The notes under the pieces were generated by a model. That model was not told the DNA's origin, did no database searches, and was given only the letters and a program-made list of their open reading frames with translations. Positions 41,661 through 50,079 of a DNA stretch of 52,431 nt are shown piece after piece (position 1 is the first letter of the stretch; every line of letters starts with the position of its first letter). Both the position numbers and the translations under genes were made by a program. Source of the stretch: a virus; the IMG/VR virus record IMGVR_UViG_3300008952_000071, positions 1 through 52,431 of that record; one strand, given 5' to 3'.

Positions 41661-43238
41661 TTATATTAACCATTCTAATGATTCTTTACCATCACCAACA
41701 TCCATTTGCCAACTATCGTTTTTATTGACATCTTCGGTATCATAAACACCTTGATGGGATTGAAAATAATCGAATGAACGTTTTGTAAGTTCTATACCTT
41801 CTGCTCTCAATCTTAGAGCCGTATCTCTAACCCACAAACCTATAGCTAAACTCATAACAAGGTCATCATTGTACCCTACCATAGCTTCAGCTCTACTATT
41901 CTTATATATAAATACAAACAACTCATCAATTAATCGTTGTGAATTAACGCTTACTGACTTTTCTCTGAAATATTCCTCTAATTTAGCAATAACAAGTGGT
42001 CTTGTCTTTGCTGTCATACTAAATCCTGGAACCATGTTCCTATCTTGACTTCTATATCTATTTGTCAATTGTTTTGCTGTATCTACATACATTAAATCTT
42101 TTGATGTATAAAATAAATTCGGATATTCTGAATCTATTATGGTTTGTATAGCAGACCAACCAATATTATTGTTTTCCACAATTAATAATGCTTTATTATA
42201 CTCTGTAGCAACACTTACACACATATTACCAAAATCTTTAGTTCCAATTTTACCTTTATATTCTGCTACTTGTTTCATTGACTCTACATCAATCACATGA
42301 AACGCTGAAAAGTCTGTACCATCTCCTCTACTAACATCAGCACTTAACACATAATCTTTAGAATAATCTGGATATTCCCATATCCACATATTAGAATCAA
42401 ATCCTCTTCTTTCAATTGGTTCTTTTACAAAATTTTCTCTATAATCTTCTATTATAAGACCATCAATTACAGTTTGACCAGAAGTTATAAAACTACAATC
42501 ACACTCTTGAGCGGCTAACGATGGCCCTAATAATAAATCTTGTTTACTTCTCCACTCTTCTCCTCTTTCTGGGTGTATTGTCCAATGTAATTTTATAAAG
42601 TTCCATCCATTTATCCCATCTTCGGCATCCATCCAAGTTCTATGAAACCAATTACCAACACCATTTGGTGTAGATAGTGCAATACATTGACCACCCGTAG
42701 ATAGTGTTTGTGATGCGGCAGCCCATATTGTATCAATCTTGTCTATAAATGCAGCTTCATCAAGAACTAATAGAGATAGTGCTTCTGAACGACCAGCTTC
42801 TTCCGAACTTGCTACAGCTTTAATTTGTGAACCATTTTTATATCTCAAAGATAATTTGTTATCTTCAACACAACTTTGTTTTAACCAAGATGGTAAATTA
42901 GCATGCATAACACGAACTTTTGTTACAAGATTTTTAGCAGTATCTTGTTTTGTAGCAATAACAAGAATATTTTTATCTTGATGAAATGTCATTAACCAAA
43001 GTGAATATCCAGCTGTTAATGTTGATATACCCAACTGACGTGCTTTTAAAATAACACTAAGTCTATTATCTTTAAAGTCCTCCAATGTTTTTTCTTGAAA
43101 ATCCCATAATTGAAATGGTATTTTGCCTTTAATTGGATGCTGTATCATACAATACTTCTTTAAAAAGTATACTGGGTCTTTGGCACACTTGACGTATTCA
43201 GACCTAACTAATTGTTTTAAGTCTTGTTTATCACTCAT
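41661..43238 (-). CDS. 17: Terminase large subunit gp17
   Basis: This 525-residue protein has both terminase domains. ATPase: Walker A region LKARQLGIST (64-73), Walker B LLVLDEAAF (156-164), and the coupling motif ALSTPNG (187-193). Nuclease: an acidic site at D301 (SADVSRGDGTD), E355 (LLIVENNN) and the GYNDDLVMSL block near 470-480. It packs DNA through the portal using ATP and cuts the concatemer. The Walker A lysine position holds Ile (RQLGIST, versus RQLGKTT in T4), an arrangement I recall in other marine T4-like terminases. Length is shorter than T4 gp17 (610). Confidence 0.95.
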   Translation of the reverse strand: MSDKQDLKQLVRSEYVKCAKDPVYFLKKYCMIQHPIKGKIPFQLWDFQEKTLEDFKDNRLSVILKARQLGISTLTAGYSLWLMTFHQDKNILVIATKQDTAKNLVTKVRVMHANLPSWLKQSCVEDNKLSLRYKNGSQIKAVASSEEAGRSEALSLLVLDEAAFIDKIDTIWAAASQTLSTGGQCIALSTPNGVGNWFHRTWMDAEDGINGWNFIKLHWTIHPERGEEWRSKQDLLLGPSLAAQECDCSFITSGQTVIDGLIIEDYRENFVKEPIERRGFDSNMWIWEYPDYSKDYVLSADVSRGDGTDFSAFHVIDVESMKQVAEYKGKIGTKDFGNMCVSVATEYNKALLIVENNNIGWSAIQTIIDSEYPNLFYTSKDLMYVDTAKQLTNRYRSQDRNMVPGFSMTAKTRPLVIAKLEEYFREKSVSVNSQRLIDELFVFIYKNSRAEAMVGYNDDLVMSLAIGLWVRDTALRLRAEGIELTKRSFDYFQSHQGVYDTEDVNKNDSWQMDVGDGKESLEWLI

Positions 43239-43459
43239 TATGCTACTGAACTTGAATACATTGTCTGTACTTTACGTAAATAAGTTTCTGTTTGTGAAAT
43301 TAAAGATGCGTCACTACCACTTGCATTCAAATTAACAATTTCTGTTTGTAATGAATCTGCAATAGTTGATAGGTACGTAGGATTTCTAAGATTTCCTCTC
43401 TTATTATCACTAAGAGTTTGTATCTTTGTCTTTAACTCTGTAATTGAACTTACAGCCAT
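43238..43459 (-). CDS. Small protein before the terminase
   Basis: This 73-residue protein has an N-terminal coiled-coil-like helix (SSITELKTKIQTLSDNKRGN), a middle helix (YLSTIADSLQTEIVNLNASG) and a third helix (LISQTETYLRKVQTMYSS). Its stop shares a base with the terminase start, so the two are coupled. T4 has the small terminase gp16 in this position, but this protein is half that length and lacks visible DNA-binding features. It may be a reduced terminase partner. That is a hypothesis only. Confidence 0.55.
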   Translation of the reverse strand: MAVSSITELKTKIQTLSDNKRGNLRNPTYLSTIADSLQTEIVNLNASGSDASLISQTETYLRKVQTMYSSSVA

Positions 43460-43460
43460 G

Positions 43461-44021
43461 TTAGTTCTCCTTAGTTTCTATTTTAGATAGTTCTAAATCT
43501 ATCTTTTCTAATAATTCTTTATAATGTCCTATAGCTTCATCGGCTTGTTCTATAATTTTTTCTTTATTAACATCCCATTTTTCTTTTTCAACGGAATGTC
43601 CATCAGGATTAATTTGATTATAAAATGTAACATCTCCTTGATTCTTCCATTCAGTAACATTTTGTAATTGTTCTTCTACAAAAGAACGTTGATTTAATAA
43701 AACTTTCTTTTTAGCCCATTCGTGATATGTTCCTTCAATACGAAGTTTATTTTCAATTACAACTTGACAATCAAAACAATGTCCAAATAATCTCCACATT
43801 TTATCGTCTAATTTTTTCTTCATTACCTTATCACATTCTGGACAAAACCAAGGTACTCGTGCTTCTGCCATAATATCAGTTAAATGACTCTTCTGGTCAC
43901 CCTTTTTCTTTTTCTTGATATCTGACATACTTACAAATATTCTTTTTTCTGGTGTACCACCATCTAAAATACTTTGTAACGCTCTGTTTTGTCTTTCTGA
44001 CTCTTTACTATATCCTGCCAT
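43461..44021 (-). CDS. Zinc-ribbon protein upstream of terminase
   Basis: This 186-residue protein contains a four-cysteine zinc ribbon: CPEC (60-63) and CFDC (82-85), with WRLFGH between. An N-terminal polar region includes a run of five lysines, and the C-terminal third is a long helix (IIEQADEAIGHYKELLEKID). It is one of two genes standing where T4 has gp16, the small terminase that recognises DNA for packaging. The zinc ribbon could bind nucleic acid. Assignment as a packaging partner is inferred from position. Confidence 0.6.
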   Translation of the reverse strand: MAGYSKESERQNRALQSILDGGTPEKRIFVSMSDIKKKKKGDQKSHLTDIMAEARVPWFCPECDKVMKKKLDDKMWRLFGHCFDCQVVIENKLRIEGTYHEWAKKKVLLNQRSFVEEQLQNVTEWKNQGDVTFYNQINPDGHSVEKEKWDVNKEKIIEQADEAIGHYKELLEKIDLELSKIETKEN

Positions 44022-44028
44022 AATTATC

Positions 44029-46686
44029 CTATATGTACTTTAATAAACCTAAAATTTGATTAACTGGAGCAAAAGTACCAGTATATTTGTATAACTTACC
44101 ATTAAAAGTAAATGTTATACCTTCTGTTGATGTTATAGTACCAAATCCACCTATTGATTCTAATCTCTTTAATTGTTTTTCTAATTTTTTTATCAAATTT
44201 AAATCACCACTACTTTGAACTGCTTTTATAGTGTCTTCTAAATCCTTTTTGATTTTTTGAGCTCCTTCGTCTGGGTTAGCGGTCAACAATTGTGTCATAT
44301 TTAACATTATCTCTGTGCCAAGTCCTAAGAACAAGTCTTCCCAAGGTGTAATATTTTCTTTAAATTTTGCTTTATGGTCTTCTTTATCAGTAGTTAAAAC
44401 CCAATCTAAAAATTTTGGAAATTTTTTCATATCCTTTTTAATTTGTGGAATCTTATATGACTTATCAAAGAATGCCCACCTTTTAACTAATCTAATAAAC
44501 ATACTTTCTGGTAATTTAGTCTTAGTTCTCTTTAAAGCTTTGTTAATATACTCTGTCCAAAAAGCTTGATGATAGTCACCCAACGTGTTATTAGGTTTTA
44601 ACTTATATTTTTTCTGTAAAGTGTTTAATTTACCAATATAGAATTTTTTACGATTTGAAAAGTCCTTTACTTTTGGTAATTCTACAACTGGTGGATATTC
44701 TATTTTATATTGAGTTTGTACATCCTTGTTAACTTGTTTAATCATACCAGTTAACATTCTTGCAAATTGAGAATAGTCACCTATTGCATTTCCTTTATCG
44801 TCATATTGAAGTACACCATGAAATATCAATAATGATTTCTCATATGGAATCACATTTGCTGTTTTTGGATAGATAATTTCCAAAGACATAAATTGTTCAC
44901 CCTCTTTAAAAATTTTATCTCTTTGTTTATCACTAATAGCACCTATAGCATCTTCTAAATCTCTCATAGCTCCTGCAAAAGCTTTGTGTAAATCACCTCT
45001 ACCTGCAAACATCTTACTAATACCATTCGTAGTTAACGCACTAGCACCCTTATTCATCAAATGACCTTTGTTTCTAGCCGCTATAAGTTTACCATTTCTC
45101 CAACTTATCATTATATTCTGACCATCTGTCTTTTCTGTAGCTGGTTTTTCTTTACTAAGATTACCTTGTAGTGTATTAGTAATCATTGTTCTGAAATCTC
45201 TGAATGTTAAATTATTATCATCAAATGGATGTGCTAAATGTCCATATGCTCCACCTTCTGTCATTAACCTTTTTACATCATCTACAATATCAATTCTTTC
45301 TTTTAATGGTTTTTCTTTTGGAAACTTTCTTTTCAACAATACGTTTAATGATTTTATAGCACTTTTATCATCCGAATGTAATCCTACATCAACATTATTT
45401 ATAGAAACTGGTGTATCAATTATAGCAGTATATCTATATTTACTACCACCCGCTTTTTTCTTTTTAAGTTTTACAGATTCTTTTAATTTAGCTTTCTTAC
45501 CTTTAGTTCCTTTATAAGACCATGTGGCTTTACCTTTACCATATTCTTCTGTTGGTTTTTGGGATATCTCAAGTCCTTTACCATCTTTATGCATCCATTT
45601 AAGTATTTCCCAACCAAGTCTTTCTGATATGCTTGTTAATCTTTCTAAATAATCCTTCGAGGCGTGTTTACTACCTGGTATAGAACCAACTCTTCCAAAC
45701 GTAACATTAGATATTGGGTCATCAATCATAGTAAAATCCATGTCAGGGTCTAAAACTTCTGGTTCTTTATCTTTTATCATAAATTCAACAACAGACCAAC
45801 CAGTTTTTTGCATAAACCAAGGTACTGCATCTTTAGCTACTCTATAATAGTCTGAAAAATTTCTATAAAATGTTCCTGGCCCATCATCTGGTGCTCCACC
45901 ACCTGCATTAGCACCACGTTTGGAATTGGTAGTTAAAGTAGTAGAAGATTCTTGTATCATTTTTGGTACATCATTGTCAACACAAAAATTAGCTACAATT
46001 TCCTTAGTCAAAAGTATACCATTTGGTCGCTTATGGTCGAACATCAATCTGTTCGTAATAAATTCATACATTGAGTTATCAAACTTACCGAAAATAACCT
46101 TAAATAATTTTTTCTTTTTCTTGTCATCTATATCTGGGGAACTTAAAAGTTTTCTAACTTGTGTTCCACTTATATTAGAACCACCCACCTTTAACTTAAA
46201 GGTTGGTACTATATAAATATACCCGTTATCTTCAAAACCCTTCAATTTTGTTACATCGCCAGTATATGGTTTAAAATATTTACCACCAAGTCTTTGACCA
46301 TCCTTTTCACCCAAACCAACTGCGACGGCCGTGTGTTCTTTATCGTATTTGGACAAGATATTAATTGGTGCATAAACATTTTTTTCTTGTACTATTTGAT
46401 TTTTTCTGATATTATACATCTTACTAATAATTTTTTGTTTCTCTTTAAAATTAAAAGGATGTCTATCACCACCACTTACATTAGATGTAGCTATAAAAGT
46501 ATCCTTAGCACCAAACTCTTTTTGCATTTCTTTAAAAGTATTAAAATGTCCTGCGTGAAATGGTTGAAATCTACCAACATAAACACCAACAATTCTGTTT
46601 ATACCTTTAGGGTCAGCACCATGTACCTTGGATTCTCCAAGAGTATCACTAACAATAGATTCTACGAGTTTTTTCATTCCCTTCAT
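44029..46686 (-). CDS. Nucleotidylyltransferase fused to RNA/DNA-ligase-like domain
   Basis: This 885-residue protein has two enzyme domains. The first (about 31-215) has the nucleotidylyltransferase motif VGVYVGRFQPFHAGHFNTF (HxGH at 44-47) and the second motif GSNISGTQVRKLL (169-181), as in NMN and related adenylyltransferases. The second (about 480-640) has ATEKTDGQNIMISW, with the KxDG of covalent nucleotidyl transfer (Lys519), then KLIAARNKGHL, FMSLEIIYP (Glu603) and LLIFHGV, the order seen in the RNA-ligase superfamily. Between them is an unassigned region (~270-470). It starts in an ATGA overlap with the kinase gene. Its first residues end LGE18 before Ser19, like a cleavable capsid-targeting helix. 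Substrate unknown; NAD salvage, tRNA repair or end sealing are possible. Confidence 0.75.
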   Translation of the reverse strand: MKGMKKLVESIVSDTLGESKVHGADPKGINRIVGVYVGRFQPFHAGHFNTFKEMQKEFGAKDTFIATSNVSGGDRHPFNFKEKQKIISKMYNIRKNQIVQEKNVYAPINILSKYDKEHTAVAVGLGEKDGQRLGGKYFKPYTGDVTKLKGFEDNGYIYIVPTFKLKVGGSNISGTQVRKLLSSPDIDDKKKKKLFKVIFGKFDNSMYEFITNRLMFDHKRPNGILLTKEIVANFCVDNDVPKMIQESSTTLTTNSKRGANAGGGAPDDGPGTFYRNFSDYYRVAKDAVPWFMQKTGWSVVEFMIKDKEPEVLDPDMDFTMIDDPISNVTFGRVGSIPGSKHASKDYLERLTSISERLGWEILKWMHKDGKGLEISQKPTEEYGKGKATWSYKGTKGKKAKLKESVKLKKKKAGGSKYRYTAIIDTPVSINNVDVGLHSDDKSAIKSLNVLLKRKFPKEKPLKERIDIVDDVKRLMTEGGAYGHLAHPFDDNNLTFRDFRTMITNTLQGNLSKEKPATEKTDGQNIMISWRNGKLIAARNKGHLMNKGASALTTNGISKMFAGRGDLHKAFAGAMRDLEDAIGAISDKQRDKIFKEGEQFMSLEIIYPKTANVIPYEKSLLIFHGVLQYDDKGNAIGDYSQFARMLTGMIKQVNKDVQTQYKIEYPPVVELPKVKDFSNRKKFYIGKLNTLQKKYKLKPNNTLGDYHQAFWTEYINKALKRTKTKLPESMFIRLVKRWAFFDKSYKIPQIKKDMKKFPKFLDWVLTTDKEDHKAKFKENITPWEDLFLGLGTEIMLNMTQLLTANPDEGAQKIKKDLEDTIKAVQSSGDLNLIKKLEKQLKRLESIGGFGTITSTEGITFTFNGKLYKYTGTFAPVNQILGLLKYI

Positions 46687-47561
46687 TTTCTATCCCTAAG
46701 TTTATCAAGTTTTCTTTTAATAGAATATCGTTTATCTTCTAATTTTTTCCAAACACCCTTAATTGGTGATGTTCCGGCTGGAAACCATTTAAAATACATT
46801 AATCTATCAACTAAACCACTATCATTTTTACCTTCTTTAGCATATACTTTATATGCACCACTCATCAATTTAGCATAGTTTTCAATAATCTTAGCACCAA
46901 CACCTCTACCAACGTTTTTCTCTCTCCACTTATCTCTTGCAACAGCTAATTCTGAATTTATTTCCAAATATACAATAATATTATGATAACCTTCTTCACG
47001 AGTTTGTTTCAATCTACGTAAAATCTTTGGTGGTTTAGACGCTACTGTGTCTATTACAAGAAGTTTACCAGCCTTATGTACTTTAGTTTTAAACAAATCC
47101 TTTTCATATTCTTTAGCTATATCTCTGATATCAAAGAACGATGCATAAAATGGTTTATACAATAGTTTATAAAAATTATTACTACCTTTATCTTTATTCT
47201 GTAACCACCAATTAAAATCAAAAGGAAATGTAACTATTTTACCACGATTTGATGTATATGCCGAATTACCAACAAATTCACCAAATCCCCGTTCACTACT
47301 ACGTTCTTCATCTGGTGCTACTTTCAACAAGTGTTGGTAGTGTAACATAGCAGTATCATATTGTAAAGCCATAACTTGTGAATCAGAATTAGTTACATTA
47401 TATCCAGTAAATCCTGGTATGTAACTTGAACCCTCATTATTAATCCAAGTAGACTTACCAGCCGCAGGTAAACCCATCAGAACAACACAAAGTTTTCCTG
47501 TATCTTCAAGAAACTCACGAAGTTCTGATTTTATCATTTCCTTTAAGATTTTTTTGTTCAT
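46683..47561 (-). CDS. P-loop kinase (zeta-toxin/polynucleotide-kinase-like)
   Basis: This 292-residue protein has Walker A GLPAAGKST (30-38), a second strand KLLVIDTVA (~168) and an arginine-rich lid (RDKWREKNVGRGVGAKII). This layout is shared by small-molecule, polynucleotide and zeta-toxin kinases. It overlaps both neighbours: the lysozyme stop shares a base with its ATG and its stop overlaps the ligase-fusion start. The two are therefore probably made together. The N-terminus MNKKILKEMIKSELREFLE resembles the targeting-like helices of head-region proteins, with FLE19 before Asp20 (Asp is not ideal for gp21). The substrate is unknown. Confidence 0.75.
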   Translation of the reverse strand: MNKKILKEMIKSELREFLEDTGKLCVVLMGLPAAGKSTWINNEGSSYIPGFTGYNVTNSDSQVMALQYDTAMLHYQHLLKVAPDEERSSERGFGEFVGNSAYTSNRGKIVTFPFDFNWWLQNKDKGSNNFYKLLYKPFYASFFDIRDIAKEYEKDLFKTKVHKAGKLLVIDTVASKPPKILRRLKQTREEGYHNIIVYLEINSELAVARDKWREKNVGRGVGAKIIENYAKLMSGAYKVYAKEGKNDSGLVDRLMYFKWFPAGTSPIKGVWKKLEDKRYSIKRKLDKLRDRK

Positions 47562-48037
47562 TATACTTCCAATGCTCTTCTAAACCAACCAAAGTAAAAT
47601 TTTTCTAAATCTGGTTTTCTTGTTACTAAATCCGCATAGTATTTAACACGATACGCTCTAACTCTATCCAACTCAACACCTTTCATAGCCGCTATTGTTT
47701 TTGGCCCCATTCCACCATCTACCTTTAAACCAGCACCTTTAGCGTTAGCCGCTCGTTGCATAATCTTTACAGCTCTTCCTCTACCTTGATTTACACACAT
47801 ATCAAAATAAATGTGACGTAAATCTTCTGATAAAGATTCTACTTTATTTCTATCCCAATAGTGTTCCTTGTAGATTTCTATTGCACCTTCTTTTGTAAGG
47901 TTCTTTATATCTACATCTGGGTGACTTCTTTTAGCAACACCAAAATTAGTTTCACCACCTGGGTCTTTAGGGTCATTTACATAACCGCCTTCGTGGTGTA
48001 AAACCACCTCTATTATTTCTTCGAATTTTATTAACAT
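47561..48037 (-). CDS. GH108 muramidase (endolysin or virion lysozyme)
   Basis: This 158-residue enzyme begins with the glycoside hydrolase 108 pattern: HHEGGYVNDPKDPGGETNFG (14-33), with the catalytic Glu at 16. The C-terminal half (KVDGGMGPKTIAAMKGVE) matches the peptidoglycan-binding helix bundle common in this family, ending in the usual FYFGWFRRALEV. It cleaves the sugar backbone of peptidoglycan. It has no signal peptide, so release would need a holin, which I do not see here. Its place between fibre and head genes does not decide between lysis and entry. Confidence 0.9.
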   Translation of the reverse strand: MLIKFEEIIEVVLHHEGGYVNDPKDPGGETNFGVAKRSHPDVDIKNLTKEGAIEIYKEHYWDRNKVESLSEDLRHIYFDMCVNQGRGRAVKIMQRAANAKGAGLKVDGGMGPKTIAAMKGVELDRVRAYRVKYYADLVTRKPDLEKFYFGWFRRALEV

Positions 48038-48064
48038 TTCGTGACTCCTGATGTTATTTTCCTA

Positions 48065-48077
48065 TATATAAATATCA
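48065..48077 (-). promoter_or_regulatory. Late-promoter-like motif before the muramidase
   Basis: Coding-strand TGATATTTATATA lies about 28 bases before the muramidase ATG, just after the stop of the fibre gene. It is one of the best copies. Confidence 0.55.
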
Positions 48078-49070
48078 TCAACAAAACTTATCGAGTCTTT
48101 CTTTAAGGTTCTCGATTTGATTTTGTCGTTCTTTTACAGCTTCAATTAAACAAGGTATTATTTTAGTATAATTTATACCATAAACACCATCCTTTTGGAC
48201 AACCACTTCTGGTATTATATCCTTTACCTCTTGTGCAATCATACCTACTCTTTTTCCATGTCCTTGTTCATCTTTAAACTCTTCTCTCCACTCAAAATTT
48301 ACACCTCTTAATTTATTAATTTTATCAAGTGATTTTGTAAGTGGTTCTATATTTTCTTTTAGCCTAAAATCGGAAACCGCGTTTATTAGTTTACCATTTG
48401 CATCAGCATTTAAATCCAAACTACTACCAGCAAGTCCACTAACAATAAAACCAAGTGCATTACTACAACTAATTTGTTGGTTATTATCATTTATTTCCAT
48501 ATGAGTTTGTGTTCCAAATCCGACCCAATCATCATCACCAATAAACGTAGTACCTTCTTGTTGAACTCTTATTACCTCATTTACATCATCACAAGTAACA
48601 TAAGTACCATTGGAGTTGCCAACATTATCTCCCAATGATACAAATCCAATTGAATTTAAAGCAACTTGACCACCTGTATCAGACATACTAATAAAAGTAT
48701 TATTACCATTTCCACCCGTATCACCTACTCCAAAATCTTTTCTTGCCGTATTAAAGAAAAACTCATCATCTGCTCCAAATGAACCACCATCATTCCATAT
48801 AACAGCATATTGACTACCACTTACACTTTGTACAGCAGCTAAAAATTGTTCCCACGAACCATCTTTATTCTTCATTTGCATAGTACCACTATTATTTCTA
48901 ATACCATATCCATCGCTACCAGTTACACCACCACCATTAAGATATGAATATTTGGATACTGATATATTATCATACGCCGTTGTACCAGTTAAACAATCAT
49001 ATAAATCAGACAACATTGTATTAGTAAATGTTGCTCCAGAAGTTATTCCAGTTTTACTTAAATCAGCCAT
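48078..49070 (-). CDS. Tail-fibre protein with S74 chaperone, copy 1
   Basis: This 330-residue protein has a short N-terminal region shared with the next gene upstream (SKTGITSG at 5-12, YDCLTGTTAYDNI at 24-36), a shaft with FIGDDDWVGFGTQTHMEIND, and a C-terminal S74 domain (from SDFRLKENIEPL, with GMIAQEVKDIIPEVVVQ and LIEAVKERQNQIENL). Self-cleavage is expected between Ser233 and Asp234. It overlaps the upstream paralogue by 8 bases. Such proteins are host-contact fibres that need the S74 part to trimerise. The short size suggests a fibre tip or adhesin. Confidence 0.85.
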   Translation of the reverse strand: MADLSKTGITSGATFTNTMLSDLYDCLTGTTAYDNISVSKYSYLNGGGVTGSDGYGIRNNSGTMQMKNKDGSWEQFLAAVQSVSGSQYAVIWNDGGSFGADDEFFFNTARKDFGVGDTGGNGNNTFISMSDTGGQVALNSIGFVSLGDNVGNSNGTYVTCDDVNEVIRVQQEGTTFIGDDDWVGFGTQTHMEINDNNQQISCSNALGFIVSGLAGSSLDLNADANGKLINAVSDFRLKENIEPLTKSLDKINKLRGVNFEWREEFKDEQGHGKRVGMIAQEVKDIIPEVVVQKDGVYGINYTKIIPCLIEAVKERQNQIENLKERLDKFC

Positions 49071-50079
49071 TATTTTCCAACTTATCTAATCTTTTCATTA
49101 ATTCATCTATTTGTGGTTGTTGTTCTTTTATAGCTTCAACCAATACGGCTACTAATGGGCTATAATTCATACCATACACACCTTCTTTATCTTGAAACAC
49201 AACTTCTGGTACATATTTTTCAACTTCTTGTGCAATAAAACCTATACTTTTTCCAGCACCTCGTGTTTCTTTATCTTTCCATTCAAACTTTACACCATCT
49301 AAATTTAAAACTTTATTAAGTGGATTTTCAATTGGTTCTATATTTTCTTTTAATCTAAAATCAGATACGTGTAGTTGTAATTTACCAGTAGCATCAGTTC
49401 CCACGTCAATAGCAGTACCAGTTGATAGATTACTAATAATAGTACCATTACTAGCACTCATACTAATTTGTTGATTAGTATCATTTACTTCTATATGTGT
49501 ACCATTACCATATCCTACCCAGTCATCATCACCAATGAATGTAGAACCCTCGCATTGTATACGTATAATTTCATTTACATCATCAACGGATATATAAGTA
49601 CCAAGAGAAAAACCAGGATAATCTCCACCCCAGAATAGACCTGTAGATTGACATGCTATATTACCTTGTGAATCCGACATACTAATATATGTATTATTTC
49701 CACTTCCTGCTAAATCCCCACATCTGAATACTTTACCACTATCGTCATATGTAAAACTTGTTGATGAATCAAGACCACTCGAACCATCATTAATTTGTAT
49801 ATGATTGTTACTACCTGCTACAGTTAATGTTGAACCACCACCACCTGTTGCTATACCTGCCCAACCTCCACCATTATTTTTAAATTCTATAGTACCACTA
49901 TTATTTCTAAGACCATATCCACCAGACCCAGCAGTACCACCTGCGTTCAAATATTCAAATTTAGCTATTTGAATATTATCAAACGCTGTTGTACCAGTTA
50001 GACAATCATATAAATTAGTTATATGTGTTGGTGTTATTGAATAACCACTCGTTATTCCAGTTTTACTTAAATTGGCCAT
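49063..50079 (-). CDS. Tail-fibre protein with S74 chaperone, copy 2
   Basis: This 338-residue protein is a paralogue of the neighbour downstream: both start MA(D/N)LSKTGITSG and share the YDCLTGTTA block, an ISMSD-type shaft repeat and an S74 ending (SDFRLKENIEPI, then GFIAQEVEKYVPEVVFQ and VEAIKEQQPQIDEL). The predicted self-cleavage is Ser239/Asp240. A 69-base segment of this gene is identical to one in the giant collagen-like fibre. Its stop overlaps the next gene and its start lies next to the stop of the 397-residue protein. Confidence 0.85.
   Translation of the reverse strand: MANLSKTGITSGYSITPTHITNLYDCLTGTTAFDNIQIAKFEYLNAGGTAGSGGYGLRNNSGTIEFKNNGGGWAGIATGGGGSTLTVAGSNNHIQINDGSSGLDSSTSFTYDDSGKVFRCGDLAGSGNNTYISMSDSQGNIACQSTGLFWGGDYPGFSLGTYISVDDVNEIIRIQCEGSTFIGDDDWVGYGNGTHIEVNDTNQQISMSASNGTIISNLSTGTAIDVGTDATGKLQLHVSDFRLKENIEPIENPLNKVLNLDGVKFEWKDKETRGAGKSIGFIAQEVEKYVPEVVFQDKEGVYGMNYSPLVAVLVEAIKEQQPQIDELMKRLDKLENNG
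49453..49521 (-). repeat. 69-base repeat shared with the collagen-like fibre gene at 16460-16528
   Basis: These bases are identical to 16460-16528 and encode the same pre-S74 shaft segment. The third S74 gene has a clearly diverged version in the same place. Confidence 0.85.
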
